A DNA stretch of 7,264 nt, taken from positions 1 through 7,264 of the forward strand of contig JANQZQ010000033.1 of the NCBI GenBank assembly GCA_030728545.1. Reading direction: 5' to 3'. Below, piece after piece: positions 1 to 5,396 of this stretch; the stretch's first letter is position 1, and each line of letters starts with the position of its first letter. The position numbers and the translations under genes were made by a program. Origin of the DNA: Ilumatobacteraceae bacterium. Lineage in GTDB: Bacteria > Actinomycetota > Acidimicrobiia > Acidimicrobiales > Ilumatobacteraceae. The notes below the pieces were generated by a model. That model saw only the letters and a list, made by a program, of their open reading frames with translations. It ran no database searches and was not told where the DNA came from.

Positions 1-1005
1 GAAGGTGCGCGTCGCGTGGCCGAACTTGAAAAAGTCGGGCTGGATGTGGTGTGGATTCCTGAGGCGTACAGTTTTGACGCGATTTCCCAGGTTGGGTATT
101 TGTCGGCCATAACGTCGCGGGTGGAAATCGGCACAGGCATCATCAACGTGTATTCGCGCACGGCGCCGCTGACGGCGATGACTGCTGCTGGTTGCGACTA
201 TGTGTCGAATGGTCGCTTCATCCTCGGGTTGGGCGCCTCGGGGCCACAAGTTGTCGAGGGCTTCCATGGCGTGGCGTACGAAAAGCCCATGCAGCGCATC
301 AAGGAATACATCGAGGTGTGTCGCGAAGTCTGGAAGCGCGAGAAAGGTTTGTCGTACACCGGCCAGACCGTGCAGGTGCCACTGCCTGCCGGACAGGGCA
401 CTGGCATGGGCAAACCACTGAAGCTGATTAATCATCCGGTGCGGGCTGACATTCCGGTGTGGTGGGCGTCGCTGAAAGATTTGAGTGTGGAGGCAACGGC
501 AGAACTCGCTGACGGGTGGCTGCCCGTGTTTTTCATGCCTGACAAGTTTGAGCAAGTCTGGGGCGCAGCACTCAAGAAGGGTTCAGCCAAGCGATCACCG
601 TCGCTGAAGCCACTCGAGATTTCGGCTGGCGGACTGCTGGCCATTGACGAATCGTTGGTGGGTGAAGCCAAAGACAAGGTGCTCGACATGGCGCGCCCGA
701 ACGTGGCGCTGTACGTGGGTGGCATGGGTGCACGCGGCAAGAACTTTTACAACGACATCTGCCGTGAGTACGGCTATGAGCACGAGGCAGCAGAGATTCA
801 AGATCTGTATCTATCCGGCAAGAAAGATGAAGCAGCCCGCGCAGTGCCGCGCGAAATGTTAGAGCTCACCAACCTGGTGGGCCCAGCGGGCTATGTGCGC
901 GAACGTGTGGCGGCGTTTCGTGCTGCAGGTGTGACGATGTTGTCGGTGAGCCCAGTGGGCAACGACCACGTTGCTGCGCTCAGCACGTTGCGCGAACTTA
1001 TTTAG
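1..1005 (+). CDS. F420-dependent luciferase-like oxidoreductase, Rv3520c type (5' end missing)
   Basis: Probable LLM-class flavin/F420-type oxidoreductase: a TIM-barrel enzyme that would use reduced coenzyme F420 for hydride transfer to an unknown substrate in the cytoplasm. The frame is open from base 1, and the residues before the GTG at 16 (EGARR) already belong to the first helix of the fold. The gene therefore starts upstream; about 13 residues, including the first beta strand, seem to be missing compared with the roughly 347 residues I recall for Rv3520c. Visible residues (334): SRTAP at 52-56, GLGASGPQVVEG at 76-87, the HPVRADIPVWWAS segment near 145-157, ADGWLP, and ALYVGGMG at 236-243. 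These fit the mycobacterial Rv3520c family better than Mer or Fgd. F420 rather than FMN as cofactor is inferred from the family. It ends in TAG and runs 8 bases into the convergent nitronate-monooxygenase-type gene. No terminator is visible at that junction. Confidence 0.9.
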   Translation, partial: EGARRVAELEKVGLDVVWIPEAYSFDAISQVGYLSAITSRVEIGTGIINVYSRTAPLTAMTAAGCDYVSNGRFILGLGASGPQVVEGFHGVAYEKPMQRIKEYIEVCREVWKREKGLSYTGQTVQVPLPAGQGTGMGKPLKLINHPVRADIPVWWASLKDLSVEATAELADGWLPVFFMPDKFEQVWGAALKKGSAKRSPSLKPLEISAGGLLAIDESLVGEAKDKVLDMARPNVALYVGGMGARGKNFYNDICREYGYEHEAAEIQDLYLSGKKDEAARAVPREMLELTNLVGPAGYVRERVAAFRAAGVTMLSVSPVGNDHVAALSTLRELI

Positions 1006-1966
1006 CGCGAATATTCCCAACGCGGGCCAACACGGCTGACGCTTCGGCGACGATGCGTCGCACCAACTCGCCGGCTGGCACCAAATCGTTGATCGAGCCG
1101 ACACCTTGCCCCGCGGGGTAAAACTCGCGTGACGTGTCGACCTCGGTGCCTGTTGGAAAGCCAAGGTGGTTGACGCCGGCCTGCATCGACGCAACTGCTT
1201 GCTGCGGAAACGGCTGGAGGTCGGCTGGGTTTTTGTCGTAGTGGCGAGTCCAATCGTTGGCCACGACGCGACATGTTTTGCCGGTGTATGCGCGACTGAT
1301 GGTGGTGCCGTCTTCGCCGGTGGCGAGCAACTGATCTTTGTATCCATTTACGGCGCGAGCCTCGGGCGTAGCAATAAAGCGCGTACCGATCCACACGCCA
1401 TCAGCACCAAGTGCGAGTGAAGCAGCCAAACCGCGGCCGTCAAATAGTCCACCAGCAGCAACGACTGGCACCTTGTCACCGACTGCATCCACCACCTGGG
1501 GAACCAAGGCAATCGTGGCAACCAGACCGGTGTGACCACCAGCCTCGGTGCCTTGGGCAACAACGAAGTCGCACCCGCTGGCCACCGCAGCAACTGCGTG
1601 TTTGACTTTTCCACACATTGAGCCAACGAGGATGTTTTTTTGGTGCAACAGATCAATCACCTCGCGCGGCACACCAAGACCAGCAACGAAGATAGACGCA
1701 CCACCTTCGATTACTGCCTTGATGCCTGAATCCACTTGATTAGGAAGCGCGGTAAGGAGGTCGACGCCGAACGGCTTTTTGGTGAGTTCGCGCACCTTGC
1801 GCATCTCTTCGGGTAGCTCGTGGTCGCGCATGGTGGACGCTCCGAGCGTGCCGATGCCGCCAGCCTCGCTGACTGCAGCGACGAGTTCGTGATAGGACAC
1901 CCCACCCATGCCGGCGAGCATTACGGGAAATTCAATTCCCAACATTTCTGTGAGTCGTGTGCGCAT
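998..1966 (-). CDS. Nitronate monooxygenase / 2-nitropropane dioxygenase family flavoprotein
   Basis: FMN-binding TIM-barrel enzyme of the nitronate monooxygenase (NMO) family, 322 residues, the usual length. The N-terminus (RTRLTEMLGIEFPVMLAGM, residues 2-20) is the typical opening strand. AQGTEAGGHTG at 137-147 carries the family's active-site His (H145). VVAAGGLFDGRGLAASLALG at 168-187 followed by GADGVWIGTRF (to 197) is the FMN phosphate-binding part. AGQGVG at 285-290 is the C-terminal signature. Many family members are not true nitronate oxidases; the family also includes FabK-like enoyl reductases and the mycobacterial steroid-degradation enzyme IpdC, so the substrate is open. The ATG start at 1966 lies 9 bases after the stop of the geranylgeranyl-reductase-type gene, with no clear Shine-Dalgarno sequence, so the two are probably co-transcribed. 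Family call firm, reaction uncertain. Confidence 0.9.
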   Translation of the reverse strand: MRTRLTEMLGIEFPVMLAGMGGVSYHELVAAVSEAGGIGTLGASTMRDHELPEEMRKVRELTKKPFGVDLLTALPNQVDSGIKAVIEGGASIFVAGLGVPREVIDLLHQKNILVGSMCGKVKHAVAAVASGCDFVVAQGTEAGGHTGLVATIALVPQVVDAVGDKVPVVAAGGLFDGRGLAASLALGADGVWIGTRFIATPEARAVNGYKDQLLATGEDGTTISRAYTGKTCRVVANDWTRHYDKNPADLQPFPQQAVASMQAGVNHLGFPTGTEVDTSREFYPAGQGVGSINDLVPAGELVRRIVAEASAVLARVGNIRAK

Positions 1967-1975
1967 GTGGCGAGA

Positions 1976-3163
1976 TTACTTGGTGTAAGCGCCAGGAGAC
2001 GAGAGGTAGCCACGGTGCCAACGGCGCGGCGTGAGGGCGCTGGCGCGTGGCTCGTCTTCAAACATCCAGCGCACGAATTTTTGTTTGCGCCAGGTACCGC
2101 CGTCAATAATTCGCAGTGCGGCGCGTGCCATGCGCTCGTTGGCAAGCACGCGGCCGAGCAGGTTCGACATCCGATGATCGGCAAAAAAATGTCGGCGCAT
2201 CGCCCGCCGGTAGGCGCGACCCGGTTGCGGGTTGGCTGCTGCTGCGCCGGCGAGCATGCCCGAAAGCAATGCCTGGCCGATGCCCTCGCCGGTGAGCACG
2301 TCAGTGACACAGGCAGCATCACCAACGAACAACACGTTGTCCACGTGCAGCGTTGTCGAAGTGACGCGGGCCGGTATTGGCCAGGCGCTCAACTTGTCGT
2401 CGAGCACGGCCGTGCTGCCGAGGGCTTGGCGCACATGGTCGCGCGACAACAAGTCGGCCCACACAGCCTTCATGTCGCCGGGCTTGTGTGATGCGCCGCG
2501 CAAAATGCCGAAGCCGATATTGACTCGGCCGTCAGCCAACGGAAACGACCACGCGTATCCCGGCAACAAATCAGGCTCAAACCACACGTACAACTTTTCG
2601 CTGGCCGGGCCAGTCACATCGTGGGCATATTGACGCAGGGCATGCCACTCGCCGAGGTACGGCGCACGATCGGGTTGCATTACTTTGCGCACGGGCGACC
2701 ACATGCCGTCGGCAGCGATGACCACGCGGGCGGTCACCTCGCCATCGCTGGTGGTCACGTGGTAATCGCCATCGCGAGTGATGTCGACAAAACCGACCCC
2801 CTCGCGAATATCGACGCCGCATTCACGGGCGTGGTTGACGAGTGCAGCATCGAGGTCGAGACGTGTGGCGATGGCAGCAAATTGGCCGTCGTCGGGCAAC
2901 TGCAAATCAATCGTGCGTCCGGATGGTGAACGCAGGCTCACATCGCGACATACCTTCCAGCTAGCCACCGTGTCGGGGCGCAAGCCCAACTGGTCGAGCA
3001 AACGCAAAGCCCCCGTCGTGAGGCCGTCGCCGCAACACTTGTCTCGGGGGAACGTGGCCTTATCAATCAGCTGCACGCTCAACCCGAGTCGGTGGGCAGT
3101 CAGTGCAGCAGCAACGCCCGCCGGCCCAGCGCCGACTACCAGTACGTCAAGGTGTCTCGTCAC
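1976..3163 (-). CDS. Geranylgeranyl reductase family FAD-dependent oxidoreductase
   Basis: FAD enzyme of the geranylgeranyl reductase (GGR) family, 395 residues; characterised members saturate isoprenoid double bonds in lipids, chlorophyll side chains or menaquinone (mycobacterial MenJ). Motifs in order: Rossmann GAGPAG at 11-16; the family signature KCCGDGL at 42-48 (KPCGDGL in relatives I recall), where CGDG lies at the flavin; ADGMWSPVRK at 151-160; a YVWFEPDLLPGYAWSFP segment at 192-208, typical of the substrate domain; and the second FAD motif DNVLFVGDAA at 275-284, followed by TGEGIGQAL at 291-299. The start is GTG at 3163, six residues before the first beta strand, as expected. There is no signal peptide or clear membrane helix, although relatives attach to membranes. 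It is the first gene of a leftward pair with the NMO-type flavoprotein. A halogenase- or hydroxylase-like role is less likely because CGDG and TGEGIGQAL both fit GGR. Confidence 0.88.
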   Translation of the reverse strand: MTRHLDVLVVGAGPAGVAAALTAHRLGLSVQLIDKATFPRDKCCGDGLTTGALRLLDQLGLRPDTVASWKVCRDVSLRSPSGRTIDLQLPDDGQFAAIATRLDLDAALVNHARECGVDIREGVGFVDITRDGDYHVTTSDGEVTARVVIAADGMWSPVRKVMQPDRAPYLGEWHALRQYAHDVTGPASEKLYVWFEPDLLPGYAWSFPLADGRVNIGFGILRGASHKPGDMKAVWADLLSRDHVRQALGSTAVLDDKLSAWPIPARVTSTTLHVDNVLFVGDAACVTDVLTGEGIGQALLSGMLAGAAAANPQPGRAYRRAMRRHFFADHRMSNLLGRVLANERMARAALRIIDGGTWRKQKFVRWMFEDEPRASALTPRRWHRGYLSSPGAYTK

Positions 3164-3175
3164 GCGTTGAGAGAC
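3154..3175. promoter_or_regulatory. Interrupted palindrome over the GTG start of the GGR-type gene (possible operator)
   Basis: GTCTC (3154-3158) and GAGAC (3171-3175) are inverted copies sharing one centre with the palindrome ACGCGT (3162-3167), so 16 of 22 positions are symmetric. It covers the GGR-type start codon and abuts both -10-like hexamers, a sensible position for a repressor. No regulator gene lies in the window, so binding is unproven. Confidence 0.25.
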
Positions 3176-3188
3176 TAGATTGCGACAG

Positions 3189-3204
3189 CGTCAAACATCT
3201 GACG
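3189..3204. promoter_or_regulatory. Short inverted repeat CGTCA-N6-TGACG in the divergent region
   Basis: CGTCA at 3189-3193 and TGACG at 3200-3204 form a perfect 5-base inverted repeat with a 6-base spacer. It lies between the -10-like hexamers and the ribosome binding site of the dehydrogenase gene. It could be an operator or part of a 5' leader structure. Five-base arms are short enough to occur by chance. Confidence 0.2.
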
Positions 3205-3212
3205 AAAACGCC

Positions 3213-3220
3213 AGGAAAGG
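3213..3220 (+). promoter_or_regulatory. Ribosome binding site of the SDR gene
   Basis: AGGAAAGG ends 7 bases before the ATG at 3228 and is the clearest Shine-Dalgarno-like sequence in the window. It fixes the start at 3228 rather than at the in-frame TTG at 3180, which lies upstream of this site. Confidence 0.75.
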
Positions 3221-3227
3221 ATCAGTC

Positions 3228-4151
3228 ATGGCCAAATTATGTGCAGGTCGAGTGGTGGTTGTCACCGGAGCAGGTCGCGGAATCGGGCGTGAACATGCGC
3301 TGAGCCTGGCGCGCCATGGTGCCCACGTCGTAGTGAACGATTTGGGCGCCGGTGTAGACGGCAGCGGCGGCGACGTTTCGCCAGCCAACCAAGTGGTGGC
3401 CGAAATCGAAGCCATGGGTGGCAAGGCAATCTCCAACGGTGACGACATCTCGTCGTTTGATGGCGCTGAGCGTTTAATCAAAGCAGCAGTCGACACGTTC
3501 GGCGATCTCCACGGTGTGGTCAACAACGCCGGCATCTTGCGCGACCGCATGATGGCCAACATGAGCGAACTCGAATGGGATTCGGTCATCAAGGTGCACT
3601 TGAAGGGCACATTTGCACCGTCGCACTTTGCTGCCGCCTACTGGCGTGATCAATCAAAGGCCGGCAAGCCCGTCGATGGCCGCATCATCAACACCACTTC
3701 GGTGTCGGGTATCTACGGCAACATCGGCCAAGCCAACTATGGAGCAGCCAAAGCCGGCATCGCAGCCTTCACTGTCATCACTGCCCTTGAGTTGGCGCGT
3801 TACGGAGTGACTGTCAATGCGGTAGCACCAGTTGCGCTCACCCGCATGACTGAAAACCTGCAACCCACACCACCCACCGACGAAGAGCGTGAAGCCCAGT
3901 CACCGCGCTGGATTGCACCAATCGTCACGTGGTTGGCTTCAGCCGAGAGCAAAGATGTGACTGGTCGAGTGTTTGAAACCAGTGGTCGCTCGTTTGCGGT
4001 TGCCGAAGGTTGGGTGCGCGGCCCGTCGCATGACCCTGTGGATGACCCAACTCGCCTTGGGCCAATTGTCGAAGAGCTGCTTGCCAAGTCGCGCGCAAAC
4101 TCTGGAATGGACGGCCGTCCCGGATCGTGGCCGCAACCACAAAAAAAGTAA
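3228..4151 (+). CDS. SDR-family (3R)-hydroxyacyl-CoA dehydrogenase, MFE-2 / Hsd4A-like
   Basis: Short-chain dehydrogenase of 307 residues, most like the dehydrogenase domain of peroxisomal multifunctional enzyme 2 (HSD17B4), which oxidises (3R)-hydroxyacyl-CoA with NAD+ in beta-oxidation. Cofactor motif TGAGRGIG at 13-20; VVVNDLG at 34-40, where the Asp after the second strand suits NAD(H); NNAG at 99-102; catalytic Ser158, Tyr171 and Lys175. The block SGIYGNIGQANYGAAKAG (160-177) and the later APVALTRMTENL are nearly diagnostic for MFE-2-type enzymes. The usual tetrad Asn is His124 (VHLKGTF), as in HSD17B4 as I recall it. The last 40-45 residues form a polar, proline-rich tail without hydratase or SCP-2 domain, so this is a stand-alone dehydrogenase. 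Steroid side-chain Hsd4A of mycobacteria is a plausible relative. The gene is apparently monocistronic and diverges from the GGR/NMO pair. Confidence 0.88.
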   Translation: MAKLCAGRVVVVTGAGRGIGREHALSLARHGAHVVVNDLGAGVDGSGGDVSPANQVVAEIEAMGGKAISNGDDISSFDGAERLIKAAVDTFGDLHGVVNNAGILRDRMMANMSELEWDSVIKVHLKGTFAPSHFAAAYWRDQSKAGKPVDGRIINTTSVSGIYGNIGQANYGAAKAGIAAFTVITALELARYGVTVNAVAPVALTRMTENLQPTPPTDEEREAQSPRWIAPIVTWLASAESKDVTGRVFETSGRSFAVAEGWVRGPSHDPVDDPTRLGPIVEELLAKSRANSGMDGRPGSWPQPQKK

Positions 4152-4160
4152 CGCGCTAGT

Positions 4161-4200
4161 CACGTGTTGCGCACCTGCGCAACACATGTTGTGGCAGGTG
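4161..4200. terminator. Convergent-gene hairpins, candidate bidirectional terminator
   Basis: The 52-base gap between the convergent dehydrogenase and acetyltransferase genes holds two overlapping stem-loops. Hairpin A pairs GTGTTGCGC (4164-4172) with GCGCAACAC (4177-4185), loop ACCT, extendable past one mismatch. Hairpin B pairs CACCTGC (4172-4178) with GCAGGTG (4194-4200), with an inner CAACA/TGTTG stem (4180-4184, 4187-4191). They share bases and cannot form together. Neither is directly followed by a T-run. A run of seven T on the minus strand (4147-4141) lies 13 bases or more beyond hairpin A. Termination is likely from position, but the type is unclear. Confidence 0.55.
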
Positions 4201-4203
4201 GTG

Positions 4204-4704
4204 TTAGACGAGGCGTTTGGCGAGCATCGCCACGATGAGCCCGGGCTTTGACTCTTGCTCGCCAACTTGTTCGAAACCCAGACGGGCATGAAAACGCAAC
4301 GAACCTTCGTTGCGGGGTTGCAAGTTGACTTCGCAGACAAACAAGTCGGTATTGCCTGTGGCGCGAATGCGTCGCTCGACCTCGGCGTACAACAGTTCAC
4401 CTCGGCCTTGTGACTGGAATGGTGTATCAATGACCACCCGGTCGAGATACACAAAAGTGGGGTAGCGATCAGCAAACCAGGTGTAGTTCACGCCGAGATC
4501 TTCGCTGATTCCGCTGGCAAAAGTGGTGCAAAAGCCGTGGGGTTCGCTGGTGGCGGTGTCGGTCATGACAAGGGCATGCTCGGCTAGTCGCACGTCTTGT
4601 TGCAGCTCGTCGAGATCGATCAACGACACTGCTGGCACGTTGCCGTTGTTCATCCGCATCACCGCGGCTAGATCGCCGGCCTGCATGTCGCGAATCAAGG
4701 TCAA
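4204..4704 (-). CDS. GNAT-family N-acetyltransferase (COG3818-like), TTG start
   Basis: Predicted acetyl-CoA-dependent acetyltransferase, 166 residues from the chosen start, normal for a single GNAT domain. Motif A is VIDTPFQSQGRGELLY (91-106), with the acetyl-CoA pyrophosphate loop QSQGRG at 97-102. Motif B is CEVNLQPRNEGSLRFHARLGF (124-144). The N-terminal LNN.NVPAVS-like segment (19-27) and the YTWFADRY and FVYLDRV segments match the GNAT group COG3818 as I remember it. The acceptor substrate is unknown; RimI-like protein acetylation is possible but not shown. I place the start at the TTG at 4704 because it gives MTLIRDMQ, a usual GNAT opening, has GAGG 5 bases upstream, and overlaps the nucS stop by 4 bases. 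The ATG at 4686 is the alternative. The frame also runs on to an ATG at 4764, but that adds an Arg-rich tail inside nucS. Last gene of the leftward series. Confidence 0.85.
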   Translation of the reverse strand: MTLIRDMQAGDLAAVMRMNNGNVPAVSLIDLDELQQDVRLAEHALVMTDTATSEPHGFCTTFASGISEDLGVNYTWFADRYPTFVYLDRVVIDTPFQSQGRGELLYAEVERRIRATGNTDLFVCEVNLQPRNEGSLRFHARLGFEQVGEQESKPGLIVAMLAKRLV

Positions 4705-5360
4705 AACAGCCTCAGTTCGTCCACGCGACGACCGCGCAGTTCGTCGTAGTCGACTTCTTTCCACGTAAGCCCCCGGGTTTCGGCCAGCGTGCGAGCCTGT
4801 GGCTTGATCGACTGAGCCACGAACACCCCACGCAATACGCCAAGAGACGTATCGACACGCAGATACTCCAGATAGCGACCGAGTTGTTCAACGCCGTCAA
4901 TTTCGCCACGTCGTTTGATTTCAACTGCCACCGTTGTTCCGTCGCTGGCGCGACACAGCAAGTCGACCGGGCCGATTGCAGTTGGGTATTCGCGCGCAAT
5001 GAGGATGAGCCCGTCTTCGATCACTGTTGGGTCGGCAGCCAACAGCTCCTGCAGATGCGCTTCGACACCATCTTTCGACAAACCCGGGTCATCGCCGAGT
5101 TCGTGGCTCACGTCGCTTAGGACTTGCAGCAGATTGATAACCAGCCGCTCGTCTTTGGGGTTGGTGATTTCCCAACGATCAGGGAATTCGCGAATCTCAT
5201 TTGGTGCATTCATCCAGTTGAGTGGTTTGTAGGCGCCACCATCGGCATGAATGGCAACACAGCCATCGGCTTTAACCATGATGAGGCGTGTGGCCTCGGG
5301 CAACGAAGCCTCGAGCCGCCCGATGTAGTTGACCGTGCAACGGGCAATAACGAGACGCAC
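4701..5360 (-). CDS. nucS: Mismatch-specific endonuclease NucS/EndoMS
   Basis: RecB-like nuclease that cuts both strands at mismatched bases and supports non-canonical mismatch repair in actinobacteria and archaea lacking MutS/MutL. It has 219 residues, the usual actinobacterial length. The opening MRLVIARCTVNYIGRLEASL and the YKPLNWM motif (44-50) mark the DNA-binding N-terminal domain; W49 probably matches the aromatic residue contacting the flipped base in archaeal homologues. The catalytic set is GPVDLL with D133, then VEIKRR with E147 and K149. Spacing D-14-E-2-K equals that recalled for the mycobacterial enzyme (D144, E158, K160). QLGRY at 159-163 completes the site. The C-terminal DELRLF resembles the hydrophobic tail used to bind the beta sliding clamp (inference). 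The start is GTG at 5360, 25 bases after the ABC1 stop, without a clear Shine-Dalgarno sequence; expression probably depends on upstream transcription. It overlaps the GNAT gene by 4 bases. Confidence 0.95.
   Translation of the reverse strand: MRLVIARCTVNYIGRLEASLPEATRLIMVKADGCVAIHADGGAYKPLNWMNAPNEIREFPDRWEITNPKDERLVINLLQVLSDVSHELGDDPGLSKDGVEAHLQELLAADPTVIEDGLILIAREYPTAIGPVDLLCRASDGTTVAVEIKRRGEIDGVEQLGRYLEYLRVDTSLGVLRGVFVAQSIKPQARTLAETRGLTWKEVDYDELRGRRVDELRLF
4710..4713 (-). promoter_or_regulatory. Ribosome binding site inside nucS for the GNAT gene
   Basis: GAGG on the minus strand (4713-4710) sits 5 bases before the TTG at 4704, within the last codons of nucS. It supports the TTG start and implies translational coupling: a ribosome terminating on nucS could restart at once on the overlapping TTGA. 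Confidence 0.5.
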
Positions 5361-5377
5361 GCGTTAATACTGACAAA

Positions 5378-5396
5378 TCGCGCGGTTAGCGCGCGA
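5378..5396 (-). terminator. GC-rich hairpin over the ABC1 stop codon (attenuator-like)
   Basis: A perfect 7-base stem, TCGCGCG (5378-5384) with CGCGCGA (5390-5396), encloses a 5-base loop. The loop holds the ABC1 stop codon (5386-5388). Read leftward, the stem is followed by the weak T-rich stretch ATTTGT and then the nucS GTG 17 bases past the stem. It could partly terminate transcription, protect an mRNA end, or be melted by ribosomes finishing ABC1. A full intrinsic terminator is unlikely given the short T-stretch. Confidence 0.4.

Larger units (their letters stand above)
3164..3227. promoter_or_regulatory. Divergent promoter region between GGR-type and SDR genes
   Basis: This 64-base gap is the only divergent junction in the window, so it should hold promoters for both directions. 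Two overlapping -10-like hexamers of TAnnnT form are visible. TAGATT at 3176-3181 faces the dehydrogenase gene. TAGTCT on the minus strand (3177-3172) lies 8 bases before the GTG of the GGR-type gene, a spacing seen for leaderless actinobacterial transcripts. No good -35 box is found at 16-18 bases from either. Two short inverted repeats lie in or at the edge of the region. The promoter positions are inferred. Confidence 0.45.

Noticed and set aside
16..1005. GTG at 16 as the true start of the first gene
   Set aside because: The frame is open back to base 1 and the preceding residues EGARR continue the first helix found in homologues, so the real start is outside the window.
859..1347. 162-codon minus-strand frame overlapping the ends of the first two genes
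   Set aside because: It lies in another frame of the NMO-type gene, has low-complexity composition, and shows no domain.
1924..1939. GGGAA-N6-TTCCC inverted repeat near the 5' end of the NMO-type gene
   Set aside because: The arms are five bases, encode the conserved GIEFPV segment, and do not sit at a promoter; chance is sufficient.
1820..2491. 223-codon open frame on the plus strand opposite the NMO and GGR-type genes
   Set aside because: It spans the junction of two firmly identified genes on the other strand, has no recognisable motif, and its Arg/Ala/His-rich composition is what antisense of GC-rich coding DNA gives.
3180..3227. Upstream TTG at 3180 as start of the dehydrogenase
   Set aside because: It would place the strong AGGAAAGG site inside the gene and add 16 residues not found before the Rossmann strand in the family.
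3939..4475. 178-codon minus-strand frame across the convergent gap
   Set aside because: It overlaps the dehydrogenase antisense and the GNAT gene in a different frame; both of those have clear family motifs.
4705..4764. ATG at 4764 as start of the GNAT gene
   Set aside because: The added 20 residues are Arg/Ser-rich, lie entirely in nucS in another frame, and precede a good Shine-Dalgarno and TTG at the nucS stop.
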